64,000 nt of DNA from MAG-120531 sp038125995 (GTDB taxonomy: Bacteria; Bacteroidota; Bacteroidia; Flavobacteriales; Flavobacteriaceae). Position 1 is the stretch's first letter. Every line of letters begins with the position of its first letter. The position numbers and the translations under genes are program-made. Below are positions 16,982 through 26,840 of this stretch, piece by piece. The notes under the pieces were generated by a model that saw only the letters and a list, made by a program, of their open reading frames with translations, had not been told where the DNA came from and did not search any database. The stretch is taken from positions 62,001 through 126,000 of the forward strand of contig JAYPEX010000003.1 of NCBI GenBank assembly GCA_038125995.1. Reading direction: 5' to 3'.

Positions 16982-19009
16982 ATGAGCACTAATAAAAAAC
17001 CTACTAATAAAAAACCTAAATTCAATATCTGGTGGATCTACACAATTGTCGTAGTTGGTCTACTGGGATTGCAAATTTTTGGCAATGATGCATTTTCTAA
17101 CGTTCAAAAGACCTCCACTTATGAGTTACAACGCTTTTTGAAAGATGGAGATGTTTCTAAAATTGTTATTGTCAGTAATATCAAACAAGCAAAAGTCTAC
17201 CTAAATGAAGAGGCTTTTGAGAAAGAAACTCACTCCAAAGGAAGAGATAGTTCAGTATTTGTACCATCGAACCTCACTCCTGCATATGAATTGAATTTTG
17301 GTGACTTACAAAACTTTGAAAATGCCATCAATGAAGTCATTCAAGAGAATAATTTAGAAACTGAAGTGACTTTTGAGGTGGAATCCAATGTATTTGGAGA
17401 TCTTATTCTAACCATTCTACCCTTTGCCTTACTGATTGTCGTATGGATCTTTATCATGAGACGTATGGCCGGTGGCGGTGGCGGTGGAGGAGGTCAAATC
17501 TTCAATATCGGGAAATCTAAGGCGAAGCTCTTCGACGAAAAGACCGACACAAGAACATCTTTTAAAGATGTTGCAGGTTTAGAAGGAGCAAAAGAAGAGG
17601 TTGAAGAAATCGTAGAGTTCCTTAAAAACCCAAAAAAATACACTTCTCTTGGTGGCAAAATACCAAAAGGTGCATTACTTGTAGGCCCTCCAGGAACTGG
17701 TAAAACGCTTTTAGCAAAGGCAGTAGCTGGTGAAGCAAAGGTTCCTTTCTTTTCTTTGTCTGGATCTGATTTTGTGGAAATGTTTGTAGGTGTTGGTGCT
17801 TCTAGAGTACGTGATTTATTTAAACAAGCAAAGGATAAATCTCCAGCCATCATTTTTATCGATGAGATTGATGCAATTGGGAGAGCTAGAGGAAAAAACA
17901 ACATCACTGGTTCGAACGATGAGCGTGAAAACACACTCAACCAATTACTGACAGAAATGGACGGTTTTGGAACGAATACCAATGTGATTGTATTGGCTGC
18001 TACAAACCGTGCAGATGTATTGGATACTGCACTTATGAGAGCAGGTCGATTTGATCGTCAAATCTATGTTGATCTTCCTGATTTAAACGAACGTAAAGAA
18101 ATCTTTGAGGTCCACTTAAAACCGATCAAGATTGACGACAGTATCGAAACCGACTTTTTAGCAAGACAAACTCCAGGTTTCTCTGGTGCTGATATTGCCA
18201 ATATCTGTAACGAAGCAGCATTGATCGCTGCCAGAAAAAACAAAAAGAAAGTAGGAAGACAAGACTTCTTAGACGCCGTGGATCGCATCATCGGTGGTTT
18301 GGAAAAGAAAAATAAAATCATCACTCCTGCGGAAAAAGAGGCCATTGCTTTTCACGAGGCTGGACATGCTACGGTAAGTTGGTTCTTAGAATACGCTGCT
18401 CCACTAGTAAAAGTTACTATTGTTCCAAGAGGTCGTTCTCTCGGAGCCGCATGGTACCTTCCAGAAGAACGTCAAATTGTTAGAACTGAACAAATGCTCG
18501 ATGAAATGTGTGCTACTCTAGGGGGGCGAGCTGCTGAAAAGGTGATTTTTGATAAAATATCAACTGGTGCACTAAGTGACTTGGAAAAAGTAACTAAACA
18601 GGCAAGGGCAATGGTCTCTGTTTACGGGTTAAACGACAAGTTAGGAAACATTACTTATTACGATTCATCAGGTCAAGATGCTTATGGTTTTACCAAACCC
18701 TATAGTGAAGAAACGGCTCAATTAATCGATCAAGAAATTTCAAAACTAATTGAATCTCAATACCAAAGAGCGATCGAGCTTATCGAAAAGAAAAAAGATA
18801 AATTAACCCTTCTCGCTAAACGATTATTGGAAAAAGAAGTTATATTTAAGGACGATTTAGAAGAAATTTTTGGCAAAAGACCCTACGAAACAGCTAAGAC
18901 TGTCGAGGAGTTAAAAGCTGAAAACAATGATGAAGAACACGTAATTAAAAATACAAAAACAACTATTGAGGAAGCCAATCAAGAAAATAGCCCTCAAACT
19001 GATGTATAG
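16982..19009 (+). CDS. ftsH: ATP-dependent zinc metalloprotease FtsH
   Basis: Membrane-anchored AAA+ protease that degrades misfolded membrane proteins and short-lived regulators. Two membrane helices (about 17-33 and 140-158) flank a periplasmic domain. A Gly-rich linker (about 164-171) precedes the AAA module: Walker A GPPGTGKT at 235-242, Walker B IIFIDEID, and the second region of homology ending RAGRFDRQ. The zinc site HEAGH is at 458-462. Length 675 with an acidic C-terminal tail of about 45 residues. First of four genes ftsH-LUD-cdsA-psd. Confidence 0.98.
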   Translation: MSTNKKPTNKKPKFNIWWIYTIVVVGLLGLQIFGNDAFSNVQKTSTYELQRFLKDGDVSKIVIVSNIKQAKVYLNEEAFEKETHSKGRDSSVFVPSNLTPAYELNFGDLQNFENAINEVIQENNLETEVTFEVESNVFGDLILTILPFALLIVVWIFIMRRMAGGGGGGGGQIFNIGKSKAKLFDEKTDTRTSFKDVAGLEGAKEEVEEIVEFLKNPKKYTSLGGKIPKGALLVGPPGTGKTLLAKAVAGEAKVPFFSLSGSDFVEMFVGVGASRVRDLFKQAKDKSPAIIFIDEIDAIGRARGKNNITGSNDERENTLNQLLTEMDGFGTNTNVIVLAATNRADVLDTALMRAGRFDRQIYVDLPDLNERKEIFEVHLKPIKIDDSIETDFLARQTPGFSGADIANICNEAALIAARKNKKKVGRQDFLDAVDRIIGGLEKKNKIITPAEKEAIAFHEAGHATVSWFLEYAAPLVKVTIVPRGRSLGAAWYLPEERQIVRTEQMLDEMCATLGGRAAEKVIFDKISTGALSDLEKVTKQARAMVSVYGLNDKLGNITYYDSSGQDAYGFTKPYSEETAQLIDQEISKLIESQYQRAIELIEKKKDKLTLLAKRLLEKEVIFKDDLEEIFGKRPYETAKTVEELKAENNDEEHVIKNTKTTIEEANQENSPQTDV

Positions 19010-19012
19010 ACT

Positions 19013-19624
19013 TTGAGTATATTTAAAAAAATATTTGGCAAAAAAAGCAGTGATAAATCTGATAATGATCAGGAAGATCGAGGTGCGTTTATGCCTGAAA
19101 TCAAAGTCCCAGTTGATGAGAAATTCACCATTAATTTCACAAAAAATGGAGGGAAATTTCTTTATTGTGTCTCTCATGAAGAAGTGAGTCAATCACTTAC
19201 GGATATCATTGATGAAAACAATTGGCAAGAGACCCCTTTTTATTTATTTTCAGAAACCTTAAGTCCTTTTTGTAAGTCTCAAAACATCAACTATACTAAT
19301 AATAGTAAAGAGTCTAATCTGCTCTTTACTTCTTGTGAATACCTTATTGCACAAAACGGATCAATTCTCATTTCTGAAAACCAGATTGGAGAAATGAAAT
19401 TAGACCAATTACCAAATAACATTATTGTTTACGCTACTACGAGTCAGTTGTTAGACTCCATCACCGATGGATTAAAACAGATTAAAAGAATCTACAAGGA
19501 GCGGATTCCTGGTAATATTACGACTCTAAAAAACTTTAAAACAGAAGAGGAAACTAAAGAAGATTTTCTCTCCTATGGTAGTAGTGTTAAAAACCTTTAT
19601 CTAATTTTATTAGAAGATTTGTAA
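19013..19624 (+). CDS. LUD-domain protein (LutC/YkgG-like)
   Basis: A 203-residue protein whose C-terminal half resembles the LUD domain of lactate-utilisation proteins (the SGSILISENQIG and IIVYATTSQLLDSITDGLKQI strands). No LutA or LutB partner is nearby, so a role in lactate oxidation is doubtful. The start is TTG at 19013, three bases after the ftsH stop; no ATG is available near. The N-terminus is Lys-rich (IFKKIFGKKSSDK). Its constant position between ftsH and cdsA in Bacteroidota is known from comparative genomics; the function is unknown. Confidence 0.75.
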   Translation: MSIFKKIFGKKSSDKSDNDQEDRGAFMPEIKVPVDEKFTINFTKNGGKFLYCVSHEEVSQSLTDIIDENNWQETPFYLFSETLSPFCKSQNINYTNNSKESNLLFTSCEYLIAQNGSILISENQIGEMKLDQLPNNIIVYATTSQLLDSITDGLKQIKRIYKERIPGNITTLKNFKTEEETKEDFLSYGSSVKNLYLILLEDL

Positions 19625-19625
19625 A

Positions 19626-20447
19626 ATGAAAGTTTTACTGAGAAGAGCCATTACGGGGGTTGTGTATGTAGGCCTCTTACTTGCAGTAGTGTTTTTAAAC
19701 ACCGATGCCTTTGACTTTCTATTTATGGGGTTCGGATTTGCTTGTTTGTATGAGCTCAATCGTATGAATAAGATTAAGGATTACCCAATCTATTTAGCGT
19801 ATCTGTTACTCTGGTGGCTCTATGTATATTTTTTAAACAGTTCTATTGCAGTCAATATGTTACTAGCGATTACCTTGTCGGTTAACTTGTTCTTACTGTA
19901 TCGTTTATTGGCCAACAAGAGTTTTGTATTTGACAAAGTGCTTCGATTTATTGTATCGCTTTTTTATATTGGAGGTGGTTTTATCTTCCTTAGAAAAGCT
20001 CCCTATCAAACTGAAGGGTTTGTAGAATTTATCATTGCTGGATTTTTCATCATTGTTTGGGTTAACGATTCATTTGCTTTTATAGTAGGAAAATATTTGG
20101 GTAAAAGACCACTATTCAAATCGGTTTCTCCTAAAAAAACTATTGAGGGTGCCATTGGAGGTGGCTTATTTGCACTATTAGCTGCTTATGGAGTTTCTCA
20201 GGTTTCTAATTATTCTGATTTTGACTCATATCTTAGTTTAGTACAGTGGTTTGGAGTTGGAATTATTGTAGTCGTTTTTGGCAACTTAGGTGATCTTATC
20301 GAAAGTAAATTTAAAAGAACAGCACATGTTAAAGACAGTGGAGCAATACTTCCTGGTCATGGAGGGATGCTAGATCGATTAGATTCGCTTATTTTTGCAG
20401 CACCATTTGTGTATTTATTTATTAGTCTTTGTAATTATGTTTCATAG
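19626..20447 (+). CDS. cdsA: Phosphatidate cytidylyltransferase
   Basis: Makes CDP-diacylglycerol from phosphatidic acid and CTP, the branch point of phospholipid synthesis in the inner membrane. The 273-residue polytopic protein ends with the CDP-DAG synthase signature: NLGDLIESKFKRTAHVKD followed by PGHGGMLDRLDS. About seven or eight membrane helices are apparent. Begins one base after the LUD gene, and overlaps psd by 11 bases. Confidence 0.96.
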   Translation: MKVLLRRAITGVVYVGLLLAVVFLNTDAFDFLFMGFGFACLYELNRMNKIKDYPIYLAYLLLWWLYVYFLNSSIAVNMLLAITLSVNLFLLYRLLANKSFVFDKVLRFIVSLFYIGGGFIFLRKAPYQTEGFVEFIIAGFFIIVWVNDSFAFIVGKYLGKRPLFKSVSPKKTIEGAIGGGLFALLAAYGVSQVSNYSDFDSYLSLVQWFGVGIIVVVFGNLGDLIESKFKRTAHVKDSGAILPGHGGMLDRLDSLIFAAPFVYLFISLCNYVS

Positions 20448-21114
20448 AGAAGGGTTTAAGATAATTATTGTTAGTTTTTTAATTTGTGCTGCAATTGCAG
20501 TTGCTGCTGATTATTTTTTAGCTGACTATTTTTATATAGCAAAGTTGATACAACTTGCAGTACTCGTATTGTTTTCGCTTATCCTGTACTTTTTTAGAAA
20601 TCCTAAAAGAGAGGTTCAATTTAATTTGAATCACATACTTGCACCTGTAGATGGTAAGGTAGTGGTGATTGAAGAAGTAGAAGAACCAGAGTACTTTCAA
20701 GGAAAGAGAAAACAGATCTCCATCTTTATGTCTCCATTAAATGTTCACGTAACTCGATATGCATGTAGTGGAGTTGTAGAATATTCTAAATACCACCCAG
20801 GTAAATACCTTGTTGCTTGGCATCCAAAATCAAGCACTGAGAATGAACGTACAACTGTTGTGGTAAAAACTCCTAAATTCGGAGCTGTACTATACAGACA
20901 AATAGCAGGTGCAGTTGCTAGACGCATTGTCAACTATGCGAAGGTCGGTGAAAAAGCGATTCAGGGAGCTGATGCTGGCTTTATTAAGTTTGGGTCTAGA
21001 ATCGATATCTTTTTACCTCTAGACGCCCTTGTAGCCGTTCAATTAGGTCAAAAAGTAGTAGGTGCTAAATCAATTATTGCTACAACAAACGACAAAGAAG
21101 AAGGTCTAGACTAA
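20437..21114 (+). CDS. psd: Phosphatidylserine decarboxylase proenzyme (short form)
   Basis: Decarboxylates phosphatidylserine to phosphatidylethanolamine. The gene encodes a self-cleaving proenzyme: the late motif KFGSRIDIFLP contains the Gly-Ser cleavage pair whose Ser becomes the pyruvoyl cofactor. N-terminal membrane helices (about 5-55) precede the APVDGKV core and the NVHVTR and YHPGKYLVAWHPKSS blocks. ATG at 20437 gives 225 residues; the frame is open further upstream, but only within cdsA. It overlaps the convergent hydroxylase gene by 9 bases. Confidence 0.95.
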   Translation: MFHREGFKIIIVSFLICAAIAVAADYFLADYFYIAKLIQLAVLVLFSLILYFFRNPKREVQFNLNHILAPVDGKVVVIEEVEEPEYFQGKRKQISIFMSPLNVHVTRYACSGVVEYSKYHPGKYLVAWHPKSSTENERTTVVVKTPKFGAVLYRQIAGAVARRIVNYAKVGEKAIQGADAGFIKFGSRIDIFLPLDALVAVQLGQKVVGAKSIIATTNDKEEGLD

Positions 21115-22371
21115 GACACTCTTAGATTTTGGAAATTCAACTGAGGTCACGTAGATTGTACCTATAAGTGTCAACACTAAATACGACACTAATAAAGTAT
21201 TAAAGGGAACAAATAAATTGTAAAGTCCTTCCCAATGCTCTAAATTGCCTAAGAGCCAAAAACCAAATCCAGTTCGTATTAATTCAATGACGAATCCACT
21301 GAATTTGAGATCTAATAAGTCACTGTATCCGTAGATGCTAACCCCTAAATACAAACTAAAGAGCAGTATCTCAGAAGAACTCAAGTTTTCAAAACCATAA
21401 ATCATCATTAGAAAAAGCCCTAAAACTGAAAGCATTTGAAAAACGGCATAAATCTGAAAATTAACAGAAGTATGGGTAGTATATCGCTCAAATCCATATA
21501 CATCTTCAATAAGGCTTGATGGATACTTTTCAGCCACATCAGCAGGTCTCCATCCTGTAGGCATCACCCAAATACGAAGCTTGTCCCAAACTAATTTTGC
21601 TCTGTATGCATCCTTTGCTAGTTGCCATAAGTGCATGAAATTAATTCGAATAGGGTTCCAGGTTCTCAAGGGTTTTAATACGCCATATTGAGGAGCTTCG
21701 TCTTCTAATTCTTCCTGATAAGTTCCAAAGATGCGGTCCCATATAGCGAAAATTTGTCCTAAATTCTTATCGATATAAGGAGTGTTGATCGCATGGTGTA
21801 CTCGATGCTGTGAAGGGGTAATAATGATGTATTCTAAAAAGCCCAACTTCCCAATATGTTCCGTGTGATACCAAAACTGCAAGAAGAGATGTATGGGTGC
21901 AATAAAGGCGATAATCTGGTGTGGAACCCCTACAATCGAAGCTGGAAGTAACAATAAGGGGTAATAACGAAGTAAGTCTGATATAGGCTGCCTGAGAGCA
22001 CAGGCTAGATTGAAGTTCTCACTTGAGTGGTGAATAATGTGATCATTCCAAAAAAGATTCATACTGTGACTAATGCGATGACTCCAATATCCTGCAAAAT
22101 CTATAAATACAAATGCTATGACCCATACCCACCACTGATCATCCAGTTGAAAAAATGCTAATTTTTCAAGTAAATAGGGATATGAGAGAATTATAAAGCC
22201 AAGACCTAGTAAGTTCTTGATAGAATTAGTGATCCCTGAACTCAAGGACGAAATGGTATCAACTACACTATAAGTTTGACGTTTCGTTAGAATTCCATAC
22301 CCAATCTCAATAAACATGAGAAGAACAAAAAAAGGAATGGCGATAAAAAGTGCCTGAGCATAAGAAGCCAT
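21106..22371 (-). CDS. Fatty acid hydroxylase/sterol desaturase family membrane protein (alkylglycerol monooxygenase-like)
   Basis: Membrane di-iron oxygenase. The His boxes are visible: HRISH, then HIIHHSSE, and HRVHH, all typical of the family; an additional His-containing stretch HLFLQFWYHTEH lies between. At 421 residues it is longer than the roughly 300 of ordinary family members, with a C-terminal part containing several extra membrane helices, resembling eukaryotic alkylglycerol monooxygenase (TMEM195). The substrate could be an ether lipid, sterol-like or fatty acid. It follows valS on the same strand. Confidence 0.82.
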   Translation of the reverse strand: MASYAQALFIAIPFFVLLMFIEIGYGILTKRQTYSVVDTISSLSSGITNSIKNLLGLGFIILSYPYLLEKLAFFQLDDQWWVWVIAFVFIDFAGYWSHRISHSMNLFWNDHIIHHSSENFNLACALRQPISDLLRYYPLLLLPASIVGVPHQIIAFIAPIHLFLQFWYHTEHIGKLGFLEYIIITPSQHRVHHAINTPYIDKNLGQIFAIWDRIFGTYQEELEDEAPQYGVLKPLRTWNPIRINFMHLWQLAKDAYRAKLVWDKLRIWVMPTGWRPADVAEKYPSSLIEDVYGFERYTTHTSVNFQIYAVFQMLSVLGLFLMMIYGFENLSSSEILLFSLYLGVSIYGYSDLLDLKFSGFVIELIRTGFGFWLLGNLEHWEGLYNLFVPFNTLLVSYLVLTLIGTIYVTSVEFPKSKSVLV

Positions 22372-22387
22372 AAGAATTTCATTTATC

Positions 22388-22395
22388 TAAATATA
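22388..22395 (-). promoter_or_regulatory. -7-like element of the hydroxylase gene (TATATTTA)
   Basis: One mismatch to TAnnTTTG at the last base, 16 nt before the ATG, in the 46-bp gap after valS. Tentative. Confidence 0.35.
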
Positions 22396-22417
22396 TGAAA
22401 TTCTGTGATTTAGCCTC

Positions 22418-25057
22418 TTATTTTTTCAAATTAGATCTACTTTGCTTTAAGGTTTCAATCTTTGCAAGTGCATCAGCTTCTTTTTGGCGCTCTATAACGA
22501 TAACTTGCTCAGGTGCGTTCGACACAAAGCGTTCATTGGAAAGTTTCTTGCGTACAGAATTTAAAAATCCTTCAGTATACGATAGTTCCTTTTCAATTTT
22601 TTCTAATTCAGCCTCAACATCAATCGCATCTCCAATTGGTATAAAAAATTCTGTTGATTTCACTCGAAAACTTAAGGCTGCTTCAATTGGAGCTACTGTT
22701 TTTTTAAGTGTATTCAAATTTCCCATTTTCTCAAGTACAGCATCCCATCTGGCATCATACCCAGCATCTGCTTCCATAACAAAGAGTTCTAAAGAATCCT
22801 TGTTCGGAATATTCTTTTCTTTGCGAATCGTACGAATTCCAGAAATAATCTCAGTTGCTGTTTCAAAAGATGCTATCAAGTCTTGATCGTATTCTCCTCC
22901 CTTAGGCCATTTTGCTACAATCAGCGCTTCATCTTCTTGACGCTCGTTGATGTATTGCCAAACCTCTTCAGTTAAAAATGGCATAAATGGATGTAACAGC
23001 TTTAAATTTCCTTCGAGTAGCTCAACTATAGCATCATAGGTCTTTTTATCAATAGGCTGCTGATACACAGGTTTTACAAGTTCCAATAACCAAGATGAGT
23101 AATCATCCCAGATGAGTCTGTAAGTAGCCATCAGTGCATCTGATATTCTGTATTTAGAATAGTGATCTTCGATCTGTTCTAAGGTTTGGTTGAACTTGGC
23201 TTGGTACCATTCAATCGCTAATGCTGCGGCCTCAGGTTGAGGAATTTGATCATCGACTTCCCAGGATTGAACCAATCTAAATCCATTCCAAATTTTATTA
23301 GCAAAATTCTTTCCTTGATTACAAAGACTCTCATCAAACATCAAATCATTACCCGCTGCAGAACTGAGGAGTAATCCAACTCGAACACCATCTGCTCCGT
23401 AATCCTCAATGAGTTTTAAAGCATCTGGAGAATTTCCGAGAGACTTCGACATTTTTCTTCGCTGTGCATCGCGAACAAGTCCTGTCAAATACACATTAGA
23501 GAATGGTTTTTCTCCTTTAAATTCATATCCTGCGACAATCATTCGAATCACCCAAAAGAATAAAATATCTGGACCTGTCACCAAATCGTTGGTTGGATAG
23601 TAATAGTTAAATTCTTCATTGTCTGGTTCGAGTACTCCATTAAATACACTCATAGGCCAAAGCCATGAAGAAAACCATGTATCGAGAACATCTGCATCTT
23701 GCCTGAGGTCAGACACCTTTAAGTCATTGTTCGATGATTTTGCTTTAGCGAGCTCTAAGGCCTTTTCAGCAGTTTGAGCCACTACAAAATCGTCTTGTCC
23801 ATCTCCGTAATAGTAGGCTGGAATCTGTTGACCCCACCAGAGTTGTCTAGAGATATTCCAATCGCGAATATTCTCTACCCAATTGCGATAGGTGTTGTTA
23901 AATTTGGATGGGAAAAGCTTTACTTCCTCGTCTTTTAATACAGCATCTATTGCTGGTTTTACGAGATCTTCCATTCTTAAGAACCACTGATCAGAAAGTC
24001 TAGGCTCAATAACTGCCTTGGTGCGTTCAGAGGTACCTACTTTGTGTAGATGAGACTCTTTCTTGATTAAAACTCCCAATTCTTCGAGCTTTTGAGCAAC
24101 TGCCTTTCGAGCTTCGAAACGATCCATTCCCTCAAATTCTAATCCAAAGCTATTTAAAGTAGCATCTGCATTAAAAATATCGATGGTTTCTAAGCCGTGT
24201 TTTTGTCCAATACCGTAATCGTTAATATCGTGAGCAGGGGTGATTTTTAAACATCCTGTTCCAAATTCCATATCGACATACTCATCTTCAATGATTGGGA
24301 TTTCTCGGTTTGCAATTGGAACGACAACCTTCTTTCCTTTGAGTTGTGAATAACGTTCATCCTGGGGATGAATACAGATCGCCGTATCACCAAGAATGGT
24401 CTCGGGTCGAGTCGTTGCAATGGTGATCGTTTCATCAGAATCTACTATTTGATAAGCAACATAGTACAAATTACCTTGCTTTTCTTCATAAATCACCTCT
24501 TCGTCAGAAAGCGTTGTGAGGGCCTGGGGATCCCAGTTAACCATTCTAAAACCTCTGTAAATCTGACCTTTGTTAAATAAATCTACAAACACCTCAATAA
24601 CTGAATCAGACATATGTTGATCCATAGTAAAAGAGGTTCGATCCCAATCACAAGAACATCCTAACTTTTTGAGTTGTTCTAATATCACACCTCCGTATTC
24701 TTCCTTCCACTCCCATGCGTGTTTTAAAAATTCCTCTCTAGTAAGATCAGACTTTTGAATTCCTCGTTCTTTTAAACGCGCTACAACCTTTGCCTCAGTC
24801 GCAATAGATGCATGATCCGTACCAGGTACCCAACAAGCATTGAATCCTTTTAATCGAGCACGTCGAATCAGTACATCTTGAATCGTATTATTAAGCATAT
24901 GTCCCATATGGAGGACTCCGGTAACATTTGGTGGTGGAATTACAATGGTATAAGGAGTTCGTGCATCTGGAGTGGAGTGAAAATAATTGTTTTTCATCCA
25001 GTAATCGTACCACTTCTTCTCTGATTCTTGAGGGTTGTATTTCGATGGAATATTCAT
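22418..25057 (-). CDS. valS: Valine--tRNA ligase
   Basis: Class I aminoacyl-tRNA synthetase. The HIGH-type motif is GVLHMGHML near residue 45-53 and the KMSKS motif is in RRKMSKSLGN. An editing (CP1) domain with TTRPETILGDTAI lies between, followed by the anticodon-binding domain and a C-terminal coiled-coil tRNA-binding arm (from about residue 815). I chose the ATG at 25057 (MNIPSKYNP, 879 residues), since the seven residues further upstream coincide with the promoter box. Confidence 0.97.
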   Translation of the reverse strand: MNIPSKYNPQESEKKWYDYWMKNNYFHSTPDARTPYTIVIPPPNVTGVLHMGHMLNNTIQDVLIRRARLKGFNACWVPGTDHASIATEAKVVARLKERGIQKSDLTREEFLKHAWEWKEEYGGVILEQLKKLGCSCDWDRTSFTMDQHMSDSVIEVFVDLFNKGQIYRGFRMVNWDPQALTTLSDEEVIYEEKQGNLYYVAYQIVDSDETITIATTRPETILGDTAICIHPQDERYSQLKGKKVVVPIANREIPIIEDEYVDMEFGTGCLKITPAHDINDYGIGQKHGLETIDIFNADATLNSFGLEFEGMDRFEARKAVAQKLEELGVLIKKESHLHKVGTSERTKAVIEPRLSDQWFLRMEDLVKPAIDAVLKDEEVKLFPSKFNNTYRNWVENIRDWNISRQLWWGQQIPAYYYGDGQDDFVVAQTAEKALELAKAKSSNNDLKVSDLRQDADVLDTWFSSWLWPMSVFNGVLEPDNEEFNYYYPTNDLVTGPDILFFWVIRMIVAGYEFKGEKPFSNVYLTGLVRDAQRRKMSKSLGNSPDALKLIEDYGADGVRVGLLLSSAAGNDLMFDESLCNQGKNFANKIWNGFRLVQSWEVDDQIPQPEAAALAIEWYQAKFNQTLEQIEDHYSKYRISDALMATYRLIWDDYSSWLLELVKPVYQQPIDKKTYDAIVELLEGNLKLLHPFMPFLTEEVWQYINERQEDEALIVAKWPKGGEYDQDLIASFETATEIISGIRTIRKEKNIPNKDSLELFVMEADAGYDARWDAVLEKMGNLNTLKKTVAPIEAALSFRVKSTEFFIPIGDAIDVEAELEKIEKELSYTEGFLNSVRKKLSNERFVSNAPEQVIVIERQKEADALAKIETLKQSRSNLKK

Positions 25058-25075
25058 AGTTAATTTATATGACTG

Positions 25076-25083
25076 CAAAAATA
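25076..25083 (-). promoter_or_regulatory. -7 promoter element of valS (TATTTTTG)
   Basis: Exact TAnnTTTG match on the minus strand, 18 nt before the valS ATG at 25057. It also argues against the in-frame start at 25078, which would lie inside the box. The remainder of 25058-25263 is AT-rich with no further structure that I can see. Confidence 0.6.
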
Positions 25084-25230
25084 GAAAAATGAACTACAAA
25101 ATCCCTTCAAAATGATGTATAACGATCAGATCAATGTAATATTTATTTAAATTCATCACATTTTTTTACATCTTAATGATTTTTAACGTGATTTTCTATT
25201 TGCAAAAATCGCTTAGCTTTTTGAATTTGT

Positions 25231-25238
25231 TAACTTTG
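25231..25238 (+). promoter_or_regulatory. -7 promoter element of the DUF1573 gene (TAACTTTG)
   Basis: Exact TAnnTTTG match, 25 nt before the ATG at 25264. Likely drives the DUF1573-aminotransferase-murB run. Confidence 0.6.
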
Positions 25239-25263
25239 CGCTTGATTATTAATACGTTTGGTT

Positions 25264-25626
25264 ATGAAAAAACTCATTTTACTCTTAGGATTTGCCCTTG
25301 TGGCTTTTACTGCTAATGCCCAACAAGCCAAAATTGAATTTCAAAAGGATACTATTGACTATGGAATTATCAAAAAAGGCGCCGATGGTGCTCGTATATT
25401 CACCTTTACCAATACTGGTGACGCCCCATTAGTGATTACTGGAGTAAGATCGAGTTGTGGATGCACCGTTCCAGAAAAACCAAAAGACCCTATTCTACCA
25501 GGAAAAGAAGGAGTGATCAAAGTGAAGTATGACACCAACAGAGTAGGACCGTTTTTTAAAACCACATGGGTGAGTTCTAATGCTGGAGATACTAAAAAAA
25601 TAATTATCAAAGGAAGGGTTGAATAA
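25264..25626 (+). CDS. Exported DUF1573 protein
   Basis: A 120-residue secreted protein of the DUF1573 family, common in Bacteroidota. It has a signal peptide (MKKLILLLGFALVAFTANAQ) and an immunoglobulin-like beta fold with the hallmark SSCGCTVPE (Cys65 and Cys67), whose function is unknown. I chose the ATG at 25264 over an in-frame TTG two codons upstream because it gives a normal signal peptide. Followed after 20 bases by the aminotransferase gene. Confidence 0.88.
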   Translation: MKKLILLLGFALVAFTANAQQAKIEFQKDTIDYGIIKKGADGARIFTFTNTGDAPLVITGVRSSCGCTVPEKPKDPILPGKEGVIKVKYDTNRVGPFFKTTWVSSNAGDTKKIIIKGRVE

Positions 25627-25646
25627 GTTCAACCACTAAAATTTAT

Positions 25647-26840
25647 ATGCCTAAAATATCTACTAAAGGGTCACATATGCCCGAATCTCCGATTCGAAAA
25701 CTGGTTCCCTATGCTGATCGTGCGAAAGAGAATGGAATAGAAGTGATTCACCTCAATATTGGTCAACCTGATATTCCAACACCCAAAGTAGCACTAGATG
25801 CTGTAAAAAACAATACGATTGATGTATTATCATACAGTAAGACTGAAGGCTCTGTAAGTCTTCGTCAAAAATTTGCTGATTATTACAAAAAACACCAAGT
25901 TGACTTAGATCCTAGTGACATCATTATCACCACAGGAGGATCTGAAGCGCTAACTTTTACTATTGGATCTATAGCTGATCCAGGTGACGAACTTTTAGTT
26001 CCCGAACCTTTTTACGCCAATTACTACGGTTACACAACCTTGAACTTGGTGAATTTAGTACCGATCACTACCTCGATCGACGACAATTTTAAAATGCCGA
26101 GTATTAAGTATTTGGAGCGTTTTTTACGACCCAAAACTAAGGCGATTTTAATTTGTAACCCCGGTAATCCAACAGGTTATCTCTATACCAGAGAAGAATT
26201 AGAAGAACTCGTAGTCTTTGCTAATGAGCACGATTTGTTTTTGGTAGTCGATGAAGTGTATCGCGAATTTGTATACAACGGCCACAAACATCATTCGATT
26301 CTCAGTATTGAAGGAAGTGAAAAATGTGCGATTCTAATCGATTCTGTCTCCAAACGATACTCTATGTGTGGTGCAAGAGTCGGATGTATTGTCTCAAAAA
26401 ACAAAGAAGTAATTCACACAGCGATGAAGTTTGCTCAATGCAGGCTCTCCCCTCCTTCTTATGCACAACTAGCAACAGAATCTGTTTTAGATATTGAAGA
26501 TTCTTACTACGAAGAAATTCAACAGGAATACGAAAAAAGAAGAAATATCCTCATAGAGGAATTAGAGAGAATACCTGATATTAAGGTGGGGATTCCCAAC
26601 GGAGCTTTTTACTGTGTAGTGGAACTTCCCATCTATGATGCTGATCATTTTGCACAGTGGATGTTAGAACATTTCAACCTCGATAATAAAACGGTCATGG
26701 TGGCACCTGCTGCTGGTTTCTATTCTACCCATGGACTGGGTCGAAATCAAATTCGCATCGCCTATGTTCTCGAAGAAAACAAACTTAGAGAAGCAATGCG
26801 TATCTTAGCTAAAGGATTAGAAACCTACAGAACCTTGTGA
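25647..26840 (+). CDS. Class I/II PLP-dependent aminotransferase
   Basis: Fold type I aminotransferase of 397 residues. Visible: NIGQPDIPTP near the N-terminus, ITTGGSEALTFT, the ICNPGNPTGYLY block, VVDEVYREFVY, the PLP lysine in DSVSKRYSMCGARVG and the carboxylate-binding Arg in NQIRIAYV. Closest in pattern to aspartate or aromatic aminotransferases of the I-gamma group, but the substrate is not determined. The stop TGA overlaps the GTG start of murB. A second enzyme of this class is at 56815-58005. Confidence 0.9.
   Translation: MPKISTKGSHMPESPIRKLVPYADRAKENGIEVIHLNIGQPDIPTPKVALDAVKNNTIDVLSYSKTEGSVSLRQKFADYYKKHQVDLDPSDIIITTGGSEALTFTIGSIADPGDELLVPEPFYANYYGYTTLNLVNLVPITTSIDDNFKMPSIKYLERFLRPKTKAILICNPGNPTGYLYTREELEELVVFANEHDLFLVVDEVYREFVYNGHKHHSILSIEGSEKCAILIDSVSKRYSMCGARVGCIVSKNKEVIHTAMKFAQCRLSPPSYAQLATESVLDIEDSYYEEIQQEYEKRRNILIEELERIPDIKVGIPNGAFYCVVELPIYDADHFAQWMLEHFNLDNKTVMVAPAAGFYSTHGLGRNQIRIAYVLEENKLREAMRILAKGLETYRTL

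Noticed and set aside
17494..17982. 162-codon frame antisense to ftsH
   Set aside because: Lies wholly within the conserved AAA domain of ftsH; no start signal and no recognisable protein.
22395..22886. 163-codon open frame on the plus strand, antisense to the 3' end of valS
   Set aside because: It mirrors valS codon structure and has a Ser/Phe-rich composition without any domain; typical of an antisense shadow.
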